Origin: Silene latifolia
Lineage: Eukaryota > Streptophyta > Magnoliopsida > Caryophyllales > Caryophyllaceae
Direction: 5' to 3'
Assembly: GCF_048544455.1 (NCBI RefSeq)
Contig: NC_133526.1
Location: forward strand, 4,418,001 to 4,482,000
DNA: 64,000 bases
Part shown: piece after piece, positions 1 to 14,100 of the stretch
Layout of the letters: every line of letters begins with the position of its first letter
Position numbering within the stretch: position 1 is the stretch's first letter
Program-made: the position numbers and the translations under genes
The notes under the pieces: model-generated
Seen by the model: only the letters and a program-made list of their open reading frames with translations
The model's database searches: none
What the model was told of the DNA's origin: nothing

Positions 1-121
1 CAATATGTCAAGTTTTGTCTTTTATAGTATTGTTTTGATGCGGTTTTGATCAAAATCATAGTAGGTTGTGCATTGTCAAACTGTTTTCACGAGGGTTTTG
101 AATTTTCAGCCATGTTTGCAT

Positions 122-402
122 TCGATCGAGCGTATTTCTACTCGATCGAGTGCTATTTCTGTCTTGTTTTTGCTCGATCGAGTCCTTGATGTACTCGATC
201 GACCCCTTTTTAAACCCTGACTGCTCGATCGAGACCTCCTCGTACTCGATCGAACAGTCTTGCTGATATAGGTCCTCGATCGACCTCATGTTTAGTCGAT
301 CGAGCACCTCCTGATTGGCAAACCCCTCGATCGAATGGCAGCCTCATTCGATCGAGCCCTTTTGTTCCTCGATCGAGCACCTATGTCCCTGGATCGAGGG
401 AT
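122..402. repeat. Irregular array of the palindrome TCGATCGA
   Basis: About twelve copies of a TCGATCGA core (usually CTCGATCGAG, with variants at the edges) recur every 20-30 bases. Read on the minus strand the spacing gives a recurring Ser-Ile-Glu motif, but there is no other sign of a real protein. The array lies left of the copia Gag, in its leader or in older flanking DNA. Confidence 0.75.
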
Positions 403-3400
403 TTTGTTTTGGCAGCTTTGAAAATTTATTCTTTTTGCTTTAAATTTTCTTTTGGCCTTAATTTGTACTTTATACGGATATTGTACACTCGCTATGATTG
501 TGAAACGGTTCACACACGTACCATTAAGTTATTTTAAAGCGTATTTAAAGTAATCGATCGTATTAGATTAAAATTAAATTGATAGAAGCAGTTTTATCAC
601 ATGAATTTTAATCATTAAAAGGTGGTTTGGATAAATTTAACATAATTACAGAATTATGTCACGAATGAATTTGTTTTTAGTTGATGCATTTAATTATCGT
701 TTTGTTGAATGCCTTGAATGCCTTTAATTACGTATTTATTTATTTTTGCAAACGGTTGTAACTTAGTGTGGCTTTAGTAGAACGTGTTACCGTAATGATG
801 GAACACGGTCTTGGTTGTATTTTGAGATCTCGAATCTCCATTTTATTTCTTTTAATTACAGTTTTTAATTAGAATGTAAATAGGTTTATATTTGTAATTT
901 TAAATTGTAATTTTTGAGAAGACTAAAGATGGAGACCGGATGCTCACTCCAGCTACTTGGATCAAGATGGAACATCAAGACAAGCTTCTCGGGTCCAACG
1001 GTGGATTCCAAAGTTGTTTTATGTTTTATTTTACTAGGATAGGCCACACTAGGAATTTTTATTTACATATTGCATTCTTTTATTTATTTTTCCGTAACGA
1101 TAGTATGCATCATATTCCGCCTAAAAACCAAACCACCTAATGATTGCATGAAAACTGACACATATAGAGGTCACGAGTTAGTTTTCTTTGACATTCGTAT
1201 GTCACACGATTCATTATAAGCCATCACCCAAATTAATTCATTCACGCAGACGCTAGTTATTCGTTCACTTAATATGAATTATAATTTAGTTGATGGGATC
1301 TTCCTCGTATAAACAAAAATTGAGAACGGTCTTTATAGGTCAAACTCCAATGAGTCCCTTCTTCGTCGGTAGGCATAATATGACCCCTTCTACGTCGGGT
1401 AAGTTGGAACCGATTGACCTATTTTATCTCAACACTATGGTCACTCGTACGATCCTGTGACTGTGGTGGACTATAGATAGGATTTACGGAAATCTATCGA
1501 CCAAGAGTTCTTACGGAAGAATTAGCTAAACAGTTGGCTTATCAATTTACTGAAATTGAATCTTGGGATCACTTGTATCATTCTTGAGGAGATCAATTAT
1601 GCAAGTGCGAGAGTCTACATGTTTAAAATGAATTTTAAAATAGACTTAAATCACCTCGATGAGTTGCTTATTTCGTTTTGTTTTTCTTTCTTTTTCAGTG
1701 TAGATCACGAATTATTAAACTGCTAATATCAAATGGCTGGTTCTACTGATAACCCAATGCCAAGTGCCACATTGGACCGTGAGTCCCGGCCGGATCTTCA
1801 TGAATCGGATGAATCGGTCTACTCGATCAAGAATGATGGATCAAACTTCGCGGACCGGGAGGCGGCATTACGGAATGCTTTGCCTCGCTGCCGACGGAAG
1901 CTCAAATATCTCTTAGAGCCCATCCCGGCAAACCCAGGTCCCACGGCTAGAGCTGCTGAAATCACCAAGTTTAATGATTTCTGTATGGAAGCGGGTGCGA
2001 TTAAAAACGTACTCATTTTTGCAATGGAACCCAATTTGCAGAAACGCTTCATAGCCCATGGTGCAAACAAGATTTTCACCACGCTCACCAAGGAATTTTC
2101 GAAAGCACCGAGAATCGTGACCTATGAGCATACCACTCGCTTCTTTGATGCGAGACTCCGAAAGGGCCAACTTTGTTAGCCCATACATTCTCAGCATGAT
2201 TGAGAATGTCGAGAAGTCGAGACCTTTGATTGTAAGATCAGCGAGAACATTGTGATCGACCGCATACTTCACTCACTCCACGATGGTTATTCGCAATTTA
2301 GAGCGAATTACTATATGAATGATTTGATGAAAACTCCCCATGAACTGCACTCCCTCCTCGTACAGACCGAGAAGGACATGAAGTTCGGTGGGAGCATGAA
2401 ACAAGATGTTCTCGTTGTGACAAACAAGGGAAAGGGTAAGGGCAAAGCTCGAGCAAACCTAGCGAGAGGTAAGGCGAAATTCAAGAAGTCGGGTTCAGGT
2501 AAGAGTGGGCCTGGTGAGTCGAGCACCTCATCAGGCACGACAAAAAGCAAGAATGAAAACATGGAATGCCATCACTGCCACAAGACTGGGCATTGGAGAC
2601 GCACATGTCCTGTTTATCATGAGGACATAAAAGCGGTCGCGTTAAACCCGTTGGTATGTCTTCTTCTTCTACTTTTATTCATATGATTGAGATTAACCAC
2701 GCAAGTTACGGAACTTGGGTACTTGATACTGGTTGTGGTTCTCATCTGTGTAATCATGTGCGGGGCCTCCGAAATCTCGAGCCTCTCGTAAAGGGTGAGG
2801 TTGACTGCGTGTCGGGAATGGAGCAAGAGTGGTGCCGTCTCGGGGAACATATGTGATCCAGCTTCCTAGCGGATTTGAGTTATCATTATATGATTGCTAT
2901 TATGTACCCAGTCTTTCGAAAAACATTATTTCGGTTTACGCACTTGACAAACTTGGTTTTTCATTTGTAATAGAGAATAATACTTGCATTTTCTCTTTAC
3001 ACGATATGATTTATGGCAAGGCAGTCTCCATGAACGGAATTTATGTTTTAGATCAGACCACCGAAATATTACACGTAATGAATAAAAAGGTAAAGGTTGG
3101 TGACAAAGATCAAACGTATCTATGGCACTGCCGTATGGGACACATTAATGAGAAACGCGTAAAACAGCTCATCAAACATGGAGCTATCTCGGCCTTTGAT
3201 TTTCAATCATTTGGCACGTGTGGATCATGTCTCATCGGTAAGATGACTCGGATTTCCTTCAAAGGTGTTGGAATGCGCGCTGCTGACCTATTAGGACTCA
3301 TACACACGGATGTATGTGGTCCTATGTCAATCACCGCACGAGAAGGCTATAGGTATTTCATCACTTTCACGGACGATTTAAGTAGATATGGCTATGTCTA

Positions 3401-6400
3401 CTTAATGAAGCACAAAAGTGAATCCTTTGAGAAATTCAAGGAATACCGAGAATAGAGTCACGAACCTATTAGGTAGGAAGATTAAAACACTGCGTTCGGA
3501 TCGTGGTGGCGAGTATCTTTCTCACGAGTTTGATCAACACCTAAAGGACTCGTGGGATTGCCCTACGCTTAACTCCACCGGAACACCTCGGTTGAATGGT
3601 GTGTCCGAACGGAGAAATCGAACACTACTTGATATGGTTAGATCCATGATGAGTCACACCGTCTTTGCTCGACTCGTTATGGGGTTATGCTCTTATGTCA
3701 CCGCTCTAATACTTAACCGAAGTCCGTCTAAAGTCATTGACAAGACTCCATATGAACTATGGAAGGGAACGGTCCCTAACTTGTCCTTTATACGGGTTTG
3801 GGGCTGCGAGGCTTATGTCAAGTGGAGACACGAGGATAAGCTCGGCCCGCGATCGGTCAAGACATACTTTATAGGTTATCCTAAAGGAACACTTGGTCAT
3901 TACTTCTATTCGCCAACCGAACAACGTGTTTTTGTTGCGGCTAGTGCGACATTCTTAGAGAAGGAATTTCTCGAGAATGCAAAGAGTGATAGAACCTTCG
4001 ACCTGTCGGAGATTCCAGAACCAAATACCGAGCAACCATTGGAGGAACCTATTCCTTCAATCCCTATTGCGTGAATATTCCCGAGGAACCTAGGAGGTCG
4101 GGAAGAGTCTCTATTCCTCCGGACAGATACATTGGTATGGTCGAGGAACATGACATAGATGACGTTCTACTCTTAACGAGTAGTGAACCCGCAACCTATA
4201 AAGGTGCCATGACTAGTTCTGACTCAAAGCTATGGCTTGAGGCCATGCAATCCGAGATGGACTCTATGTATGAGAACAACGTATGGGATCTTGTTGACTT
4301 GCCTGCTAAGGTTCGTCCCCTTCAATGCAAATGGCTTTACAAGATAAAGCATTCTGTGGAAGGTCAACAAGATATCTACAAAGCACGACTAGTTGCTAAA
4401 GGTTTCACCCAAGTGCCAGGTTTGCACTACGATGAGATTTTTGCACCCGTAGTCATGCTGCGTTCCATTCGGATTATCTTAGCGATCGCCGCTTTTCATG
4501 ACTATGAAATTTGGCAAATGGATGTGAAAACCGCCTTCTTAAACGGCTTTTTGGAGGAAGAGTTGTACATGGTACAACCCGAAGGTTTCATCGATCCACA
4601 ACATCCTAAGAAAGTATGCAAACTTAAGCGTTCCATTTATGGACTTAAGCAAGCATCTCGGAGTTGGAATCATCGCTTCGACCAAGTGATTAAAGAAAAT
4701 GGATTTACTCGATCGGTCGAGGAACCATGTTTATATATCAAGTCGAGTGGGAGCAAGATTGTTTTCCTAATATTGTATGTTGACGACATACTCCCGATTG
4801 GGAATGACATACCTCTCTTAACTTCGGTGAAAGTATGGTTGAAAAACCATTTCCGGATGAAAGATCTGGGAGAGGCGCAAAGAATTCTAGGCATTCGTAT
4901 CTATCGAGATAGATCACGACGGATGTTATCTCTCGGTCGAGTCTTACATAGACAAAGTCCTAGAGAGATTCAAAGATGACTAACTCCAAGAAGGGGGTTT
5001 CTTCCTATGGCTCCAGGGGTGCATTTGAGCAAATCTCGGACACCGAGACACCGGAAGAAAAAGAGCGCATGACACGGATTCCTTATGCTTCGGCTATAGG
5101 ATCAATCATGTATGCCATGATATGCACACGTCCGGGCGTGGCATATGCATTGAGTATGACAAGTCGATTCCAACAAAGATCCGGGTGAATCACATTGGTT
5201 AGCTGTCAAGAACATTCTTAAGTACCTCCGGAGGACTAAAGATTGGGCATTGACTTATGGAGGCGAACAAAAGCTATGCGCAACCGATTCTGCAGATGCT
5301 AGCTTCCAAACGGATCGAGATGACTCGAAATCTCAGTCTGGATTCGTTTTACTCTTAATGGCGCTGCGATCACCGGAAGAGTTCGAAACAAACTGCATTA
5401 CAAGAGATTCTACGACTGAGTCCGAGTACTATGCCGCGTCCGAAGCTACAAAGGAAGCGATATGGATGCGTCAATTCTTACATGGGCTCTCTGTAGTGCC
5501 TAGTTCGAATGACCCGATCACCATCTATTGCGACAATAGTGGTGCCATCTTCCAAGCTAAGGAGCCAAAGTCTAGCAACAAGTCTAGACATGTACAACGG
5601 AAAGCTCATCTAATCCGGGATTACGTGGAGCAAAAGGAAGTAGTGATAGAAAAGATTGCTACAGATGATAACATAGCAGATCCTCTCACTAAAGCATTAC
5701 GACAAGATAAGCATGAAGGGCATGTTAATTCCATGGGAATTAAACGTGTTCCTAAGTTGTAGTACTCTTTTATGGATTAGATTCATTCTCGCTTGTACTC
5801 TATACGACATCATCGTTTTGATATTTTATATATATTTTGTTTTTCATGTGGATTTGTACGACAAATTTTGAACACCACAAAGTGAACTGAACGAACATTA
5901 TATTTTTTTTAGTCCTTAATTGCCCACATGAGCTGATAACTCTGGCAATTATTTTGTGACGTTGGTTGATGGTGGGTTCAACGAGCCATAAGTCAACCGG
6001 TTGACTGACCAATCACAGAGGCGATTTATACGGATATCTCGTAGGACACAATTGTGACATCAACGTGGAGTCCTAAATGTTTTATAACATTCGGTGCCCG
6101 GTCGTGGATAGGACTTCCATGGTGATCCTAAGAGTCGATTCTTTTGACTATCGACTGTCTCTTGAGACTAAGGCAGATTTTGGGTGACTTTGGTTTCTTT
6201 CTCACGGTCATCCGTAACAGGGGGCCAAGTAGATTTTTTCTGGGTCATTTCATGCTGTGCTTAGATCGGAAGGAGTTCGAGTTGAAGGAAATATTCAGCC
6301 TTTATCAGGTACTCGATATTTCTCAGGGCCACTCGAGGAGTCAGAATCAAATGCATGGCCATGCTCGGATACGGATTCGTTTTATCAGTTAAGTTACTCT

Positions 6401-6522
6401 CTAGTCGGGGAAACCACTCTAGATACAGATCGATTGTAAAATACGACCTTTGTGGATCCAGATCTGCAAATTGTTTTACATTGAGTGGGAGAAATTTTAA
6501 ATGAATATGAGAATCGGTTATC

Positions 6523-6630
6523 GCACATACACTTGTACGGACAAGTGGGAGTTTGTTGGAGCTTGTGTCCTCCGTTAGTGCGGATAACGTCATTGCACAT
6601 ACACTTGTACGGACAAGTGGGAGCTTGTTG
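6523..6630 (+). repeat. Duplicated purine-rich segment before the copia 3' LTR
   Basis: The stretch running from the GCACATACACTTGTACGG block to GTGGGAG-TTGTTGG occurs twice, about 70 bases apart. The second copy runs directly into the LTR start and so contains the polypurine tract; the first is an upstream duplicate. Confidence 0.7.
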
Positions 6631-7613
6631 GGGTTGGTGTCCTTAACAATTAGTGCAAGGACTTATAAACCTCTAAAAGGATCAAAGGGCATACTTTTGG
6701 TATTATTATCAGTTGATCCACGTTTATCAATAACGGTTGGCTTGCTAGATAAGTTTGACGTTATTGTCATACAGATGGCGGTGATCAACTGGTCCCTAAA
6801 AGTCACACCTATAGGATACGTTTGAGAGATGTGACAAGATGAAAATACATCATGTAGATGCCAAATTTGACTAACCAATTAGTCCGAGTTATTTGACTAG
6901 TAATTAGTCAAAATATGATGTTGAGATATTATATTTAATACGGATTAAATATTATGGGCTAAGGCGAATTAACCAGTTAATTTGTAAAATTAAATATAAG
7001 CGTTTTATATTTGATTAATGTATATTGAATTAATTATACAATATCGTCTTTGTCGGACATGTATTAATACTTCAACTAACCCGTGTTATTAGTTGATGTT
7101 TTAATAGCCGATAACCGATGACGATTTATAATAAACCGCGTCATATACATTTAGCAATTTTCGAGCCAGTCCACGAGGTAAAATTAAGAGGAAGTGGAAG
7201 CCCACTTCCCCATGCATACCCTCGGTCCGGCCGAACCAAACAAAAGGAGAGACTCCCTCTCCTTTTGACCTAGACAATTTCATTTGACAGAAAACTAGGG
7301 TTTCGGAGATCATTTTCTCTCTGAAACTGAGATCTCACATCTCGAGAAAAACTCACATCAAGTTCTCCCAATATTGCAAGGCAATCGGAGAACACCTTCT
7401 AGCACAAGGGCATTTCTCGGACAAGTCTTGGGTGTAACAATTAGGAGGGAATCTCGTTTGATTTCTGTTCTTTACGCCGCACTATAAAGGACCCGAGGTT
7501 GATTCTTAATCCTTATTGTTTCTTTATTGTTTTTCGTTTATGACAATATTTCACATGTTAAATTTACGTTATAGTCCTAAATTTAAAGGGTCTTATACGG
7601 ATATTACCCCACA
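6626..7613 (+). repeat. 3' LTR of the copia element
   Basis: It begins TGTTGGGG directly after a purine-rich tract (AAGTGGGAG) and ends CCCCACA, a near inverted match, giving an LTR of about 990 bp. Immediately right of it gypsy Gag sequence begins, which sets the right boundary. The partner LTR is not seen, so insertion age cannot be judged from LTR divergence, and the target-site duplication cannot be checked. Confidence 0.65.
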
Positions 7614-8507
7614 TCGGCGAGCACTACAAACTCGCCCTCAAGCTCGTCTTCGAAGGCGGGAAACTCTACTGCTTCCACAACGAAGAGACCGTTCGCGTGT
7701 TTTGTGTGCAAGGGTCCTCACAAGATGGCTGATTGTCCGAACAAAGCGGAGTTCAATGCCATGCTCAAGAAGATGCCGAAAGGGGCTCAAGAACGTCTTG
7801 ATGGGGCGTTGGCCGACTATCACCAAGAGTGTAACGAAGACTCGAGTGATGGTGAAGACCAACCACAGATGGGCTCGATTCAACGGATCAGCGCGATGGG
7901 GAAATACGAAGATTCCTCCGCCAAGAAATCCAACGGGCTCATGTATGTGGACTTGATGGTGAATGGGAAGCAAGCACGAGCCTTGATCGACTCGGGCGCC
8001 TCCCATAACTTTGTTACGAAAGAGGAAGCGGATCGGTTGGGGTTAGTTCTGCGGGATGCTAACAGCTGCCTGAAGCCGGTCAATGGGAAAATGAGACGCG
8101 TCCAAGGAGTGGCTAAGAAGGTCGCGGTCCAAGTGGGTGAGTGGGCAGGGGAGCTCGACTTCACCACCGTTCCGCTGGACGACTTCAAGTTAGTACTCGG
8201 GATGCAGTTCTTTCAGAAAGCATTGGTAGTATTGAAACCAAGTGACGGATCGATGCTACTAATGGGGTCTATCGTAGTGAATACGGTAGACGGCGACGAA
8301 GACAAGGGGCAGCATCGAATTTCGGCTATGAGGGTGATATCGACGCCGAAACAAGGGATGCGACCTTGGAGAATGCCTAAAGGTTCAGTGGAGCCGAGGG
8401 CGAACAAGATCCAGGCTAACTACGATGCTAAGTGGCCTGGAGGACGAAAGAAGAGTCTACCCCCTCACCGAGGAGTAGACAATGAGGGCCGAGATGCCCA
8501 TAGAAGT

Positions 8508-8683
8508 AGGCCTCATACCATCAGGGGGCCGCGTCGATGTGCTGAATCGACGTCCTGGTTTGCGGGTTAGCCGACCCAAGAGATAAGGCCTCGTACCATC
8601 AGGGGGCCGCGTCGATGTGCTGAATCGACATCCTGATTTGCGGGTCAGTCGACCCAAGAGAGAAGGCCTCGTACCATCAGGGG
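8508..8683 (+). repeat. 78-bp tandem repeats inside the gypsy element
   Basis: Units start at 8508, 8586 and 8664 (AGGCCTCGTACCATCAGG...), each with GGGGGCCGCG and a short GTCGATGTGCTGAATCGAC stem. The third unit is cut at 8683 by the LARD-like insertion; its continuation, or a diverged unit, follows at 17079 (GGGGGCCGCGCCG...). The array lies 3' of the protease region. Confidence 0.85.
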
Positions 8684-11198
8684 TGTAACAACCCGGATTA
8701 TAAAACAAAGGAAAAACTTATTTAAAATGAATATCAGAGTACGATACTGATAAAAGGGGTCAAGGTGGCGGAAACACCAAGCCCAAATCCGGTTCGCTAC
8801 TAACTCCAAAACAAACTAATACATTATTCAAAGGTTCTTAAAACATAAAGCAACTCCTAATTTATTATTAAGCTCGCTTCGCACATTCCCCAAGCAAGCA
8901 TCAACAAAACAGCATCAAACTGAACAACCTGAAAAGGGGGTCGACAATCAGTCGGGAGTAACTAGATGCTCTCCCAGTCATGTTTACAACAATTGAATAT
9001 AACCAACAATTAATAACAATTGAAATGCATAAATAGTAAACATGTGAGATCATCTATACTCATGAAAATCAAACTCATACTTACTACTCCTGACATTCAC
9101 AACACTAGATGAATGAGACTACATGAACTTAGACCATATGCAAGAACTAGACCATGGACACTTACCAACCAAAGTAGACACGATCCACAGCACATAAGGC
9201 ACAAAGCTAGCAACAAAGCATAGCGAATAGAGCGAACGCCGCTAGAACATTTAACTGATGAACTAGCAGATGGAACGTTTAACTGACGAACCATCGGTTG
9301 TGAAGTATTTAACTGATACCCCACGGTACTATGTATAGCGTATCACCACTGCCTATATGCCTAAGACCTGGCGGACCTCTCGATGCATTAATCAGACACC
9401 GAACGACACTCGGGACCCAGAACGTTTAACTGACGAATCTGGCCACCCCCGAACATAGACCAATAAACCTCCGAAGAGCAGCTCTTGATTCATTCCGATA
9501 GTATTTAACTGATACTACCGTCATCTATTCGACTTAGCCAACAAACAAATGCACAGTTTAACTGACTGCACACGACATGCATGGACCACACCATGACTCA
9601 ACTCGGAAGAACAGTTTAACGATCGTCTAACTCATGCAAATGCACAGTTTAACGATCAGACAACTCATGCGTGAATAACATCACGACTCAACACAATAGA
9701 ACACAACTTTAACTCGATGTCCTACCAACATATGAATAAGAGTAACCAAGGACATATACACACATTGTCATATAATAACTGAACACAACACAACGTATGA
9801 AGCAAGCATAAATAACCAATGTTATAGTAACTTCAACCATGACCTTAATATTTAACCATCGAATGTTATAGTAATCCTCACCATAACAAGAACTCTGAAT
9901 GCGAGGTTATAGTATCCTCGACTATAACTTCAACATAAGTAACTTGAAGTTATACTTACCTCAACTATAACCTTGACACGAAACTCAAAGTCATACTAGT
10001 TCCAACCATAACCTTGAGCCATAAATCTCAGGATACGTTAGTTCTAGCTATAACCTTAACTCGTACTTCAACGTTATAGTTACTACAGCCATAACTAGAG
10101 TAACTACCCAAAGTTGTACTAACTTCAGCTATTACACTTGAATCATCATCAATGTTATACTAGCTTTAGCTATAACTTTGGAAAGAACCCTTGGCTGTCT
10201 ATCATGCCGCCACTAGGGTTTGATTCGTAAACCCTAATTGCGCTCATGACACCCATAATAAACATGTAAACAATATACGACATATAATTAGTGCGTAAAA
10301 ACATATACAAACATGCGAAACATATTTAATCATGATAACAAATAATCAAACACATACCAATTACACAAATCAATTATTAAATCATGTACATTACATCAAT
10401 TGGCATAAACACAATTAAAGGAAAACACCTAGTTACCTTATTAGCAATTAATGAAAATCTCCATAAAGAAAACGACCAACAAAGTCTTGTCTCCACACGT
10501 GTCAACGTCCCCAAAAATCGACTATGAAGAATACCCGAATCCAAGCACCATAAAAGACCCTTCTTCTTATTTACCCATTAAAAAATAATAGACCATAAAG
10601 GTAGGTTTACAGGTCCATACAAATAATTCCCATAAAATTATTTGGAGAATAAATTATTGTAAAGGTAAGAGTAAGGATTATGAAAATATAATTTATGTAT
10701 GAGTTTGAGAGAAGGAAAGATATTCAACAATGGAGTCAAAGGGAGAAAAGAGAACAAAAGAGAGAAATAGAGGAAAGAGGCCGTGCGGCACTTTACGTGA
10801 GAAAACAAAGGAGAGCAACTTGCCTGCTAGGTTAGGGTTTACGTGAGAAAGGAGAAGGATTGACCTAGTTGCTTGCTAGGTTAATTCTATTTATAAGGGA
10901 TTAACCAATGGGCTTTGGGTCCATTAGCTTATACAATGGATTATCTGATTACAAAACCAATTGGATATTATTAAAACGAAAGGAGAACTTATATTAGAAA
11001 AGTAGTTATAAAATTAAAATAGTAAAATCGTGCACGGACATTTTAACCCAATCAAAAGTAGATTAAAATGAGAAATAATAAAATAGAGAACAAAGAAGAT
11101 AAATATAAATATTCAAAATACATTATTAAATCTCGAAATAATTAATTTAATAAAATACTTTTATAATAAAATATTATTATAAAATACGGGGTGTTACA
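8684..11198 (-). repeat. 3' LTR of the LARD-like element
   Basis: This is the downstream LTR in the minus-strand sense. It contains a TATA-like TATAAATAG on the minus strand at 10888-10896, a degenerate GTTATAGTA...TATAAC array (about 9820-10180) and the TTTAACTGA array. It matches 14563-17078 almost base for base outside about 9270-9720. Confidence 0.9.
9245..9720. repeat. TTTAACTGA motif array in the 3' LTR
   Basis: The motif (A/G)TTTAACTGA(C/T) recurs about every 25-75 bases between short unrelated spacers. In the partner LTR (15124-15600) the same positions carry more regular copies of GTTTAACTGACTG. Almost all differences between the two LTRs fall on these motifs. Confidence 0.75.
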
Positions 11199-14100
11199 AT
11201 CCAACCCCCTAAAAAGAAGTTTCGTCCTCGAAACTTGAATTTCAAAGATAAAATCAAAACAAGGTAAGAATTACAAGTGATCATCAATAAAGGTCATCTC
11301 GGAATCTTAACCGCTGCGCACTCTGATCCATATCCAAACTCAAACCAAAGAAAAAAAAATCCCATATCCTCAAAGTTATCATAATCTTCACACACTCTAC
11401 AATCCCAAAAGTCTTATCAAACTCATACCATCGAAGTCCATAAACATCAATAAGCCAACTTCTAATCCTCATATTTCAAACACTCATCCAACTACCTTTA
11501 ACCATCATTCAAAAACATATACGACCTCTCATAATCTGTATGAACTTATTACTATTACTCCAAATCCACATAACCTTTAACAAATACTCCAATTCTATTT
11601 TACCATTAACCACAAGATCTGACATTAACCAAAACCCCAAACAGATAATCTCAAAACAAAGAACCATGCTTCAAATGAGAAAACTCTCTCACTCACGAGT
11701 GCCATTACAATCACTCCTACTCTAATATCCTCAAAGCGAGTAGTGCTTACTACCAATCACAACTCTTAAGCTCAAAAGCCTTTATCATAAAACCTCGATA
11801 ATTCTCGTTATACATCTAATATCCAAAGTCATCAATCTCAAACCTCAAACTCCGACTAAACTGTCAAAATCCTATCCAACCTCAATCTCATGACAAAATC
11901 TTTAGTCACACTCGCAAGACCCAATCATTTCCTTTGAACACTCATGATCACGGCATTACTATGCACCCAACAATCATACACCATAGGTTAAGCTAGTACC
12001 TATTGTACCACAACACACGTATCCACCGATAACGTAATTCCATCATCGCTCTTAAAATGATATCACCATACAAATCTTATCACCTGTGCTCACGTAACGA
12101 CATGCTTATAACCTCAACTTCCAATCACAGTTTATTATCCATGAATATCATCTCGACATCACGAATCCACCACAAGACTGTACGAATCTATGTCCTTCAA
12201 TACACACTCATCATACTCTTAAGAAACACCTTTAACCTCAGGTAGCATAAACAAACATCTAAGCACCCTCAAGGTAAAAACAACCTCAAACTTTCAAAGC
12301 TCAGAATAAGACCTTTAATACTCTTTCTCCAAAACTCTATATGTTGTCCCACTTCATACTCATATACAACTATGCTACTATGTTCTCAACCTCAAATAAC
12401 CAAACATCAAACTCAAGGATCTAACATCGCTCACCAAGGATCCAAGTTCCCACTACGAGATGATCACAAGTAGCTCTAAAGAGATTTCAAACATTTCCAA
12501 GTTACCATGAAAGAATAAATAACTTGCAAACCAAAACAAAATATTTCCGTGCAATGAAACGAGACAAAACATCACATTGTTTTGGGAAGTAAAAGCTTAG
12601 AGAGAAATCAATATGAAAAAGGTAATCACGAAAGTTCAAAGAAGAAGGAACTCGAGTTGAAATAAAGAACAAATAGAGAGCAACGATAGATGAAATAGAC
12701 AAAAGACAAAGATAAAAGAAACTTTTGGTCTGAAGGCTCAAATAGAAGAGGTATGGTTAACACGTGTAAGGATTACAAGAATAGACGACTCAAAAACAAT
12801 TGTATCTACTCGAAGACAACAACTTAAGATAAAATAAATAAAGCGGATAACCAGAGTCTTACAATTCTCGTACAATCATCACTCAAGGTAACAACGTCTC
12901 GAAACGTCCTTTCATCATATTTCCATAATACCTCATAACCGACAAATCTCTATATAACTGTCCCTCTACAAACACTATATTCCTCAAATTATCAACTCTC
13001 TAGAACATAAACTCTCACGACCATCAACTCTCAAGTCCTTCCACTCTCAAGAACTCCATCTAATCACACTTTGTGAATCAATCCATAGAAATCTCTATAT
13101 CCTCAAAACATGGGCACCACGATACATTATAATCATCGTCAACATGGTCGTTCACTAAGTCAACGCTAAAACACATTAACATTAACATCTCACAAGTCCA
13201 TAAATTACTGTTTATCTCTCTCAGACAATCCTTTAAAACGTATGATCAGTAAATAACTCCTCAACATATAAATCATAAAATCGTTCGTAACTCCCTAATA
13301 GTCGCTAACGATTCTTATTCCTCAAATGTGATATTCCACTTAAAGATGAGCATAGTCCTCCAAAATTCTCAACTTGCTTAATCTAAATTCCTCAATAACA
13401 TTCAATTCGTTTCCATTACTCTACTCTCGATCCATAAATAACTCGCATAACTTTTCCTTTAACACAAGACAAAAATCCAATAAATTTATCCATTACGAGC
13501 ATACGCCGTGATATTCCCAAATAATACCATAAGATAAATCCACTCAATATGCCTCTCACTTCTTATGAACTATGAAACCACAATCATGTATCTCATGCCA
13601 CATATCATCATCCTCTATCATCAAAAAAAGATTTCCTCAAGCACATAAGAGAACATAATGCCTATAATCCCAAAGGAAACATCATCATAACAACTCCTAT
13701 TCCTAAAGTTTCTTCACCTCAACAACCTATAATCCCAAAGTAAACTTCATCTCAAAAACCTCTAATCCCAAAGTAAACTCCTTCCTTACTAAACCCATAT
13801 TAATAAACACTCTTTTCTTTCATACTTAAACATCCCAACTTACCAATCAAACCTAACTTGATGCCTCAAGAAACAACATGGGGTCAACCTCGAAATCACC
13901 TCAAACAAGGACAACAACACCAAATGATCCAAAAAGGATGAAAGTACGATAAGAGTAGAGCTCGGGTTACCAAAGATTAAACGTTTTGACCGATATAACC
14001 AAAATGCACGATAGTAACATGCAAAGGACATCTTCAAAATGACCGTCTTTAAAATCAACAAAACATGCTTGAAAAAGTCATACATGAACAAGACATTTTA

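Larger units (their letters stand above)
1..7613 (+). mobile_element. Ty1-copia LTR retrotransposon, left end outside the window or unresolved
   Basis: A copia-type polyprotein in the order Gag, protease, integrase, RT, RNase H. Visible parts: Gag from about 1733; CCHC zinc knuckle (CHHCHKTGHWRRTC) near 2570-2610; aspartic protease DTG core near 2725; integrase zinc-binding and catalytic domains about 3115-3650 (HTDVCGP, then GVSERRNRTLLDM); reverse transcriptase about 4230-4900 with YVDD near 4780; RNase H about 5400-5760 (TESEYYAA, YCDNSGA). A long leader precedes Gag, and a 3' untranslated stretch leads to a purine-rich tract and the 3' LTR. The coding part is broken, with about seven interruptions, so this copy looks inactive. 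No 5' LTR or primer-binding site is recognisable in 1-1732, so the left limit is uncertain. The pol is TNT1-94-like; I do not assign a finer lineage. It lies in a gypsy element. Confidence 0.8.

Noticed and set aside
56-513. Minus-strand frames with recurring Ser-Ile-Glu motifs
   Set aside because: They follow from the TCGATCGA repeat; no start context, homology or splice support.
1819-2562. Minus-strand frames opposite the copia Gag
   Set aside because: Shadows of the retroelement coding strand.
8457-8708. Minus-strand frame across the 78-bp repeats
   Set aside because: A repeat-derived frame that crosses an insertion junction.
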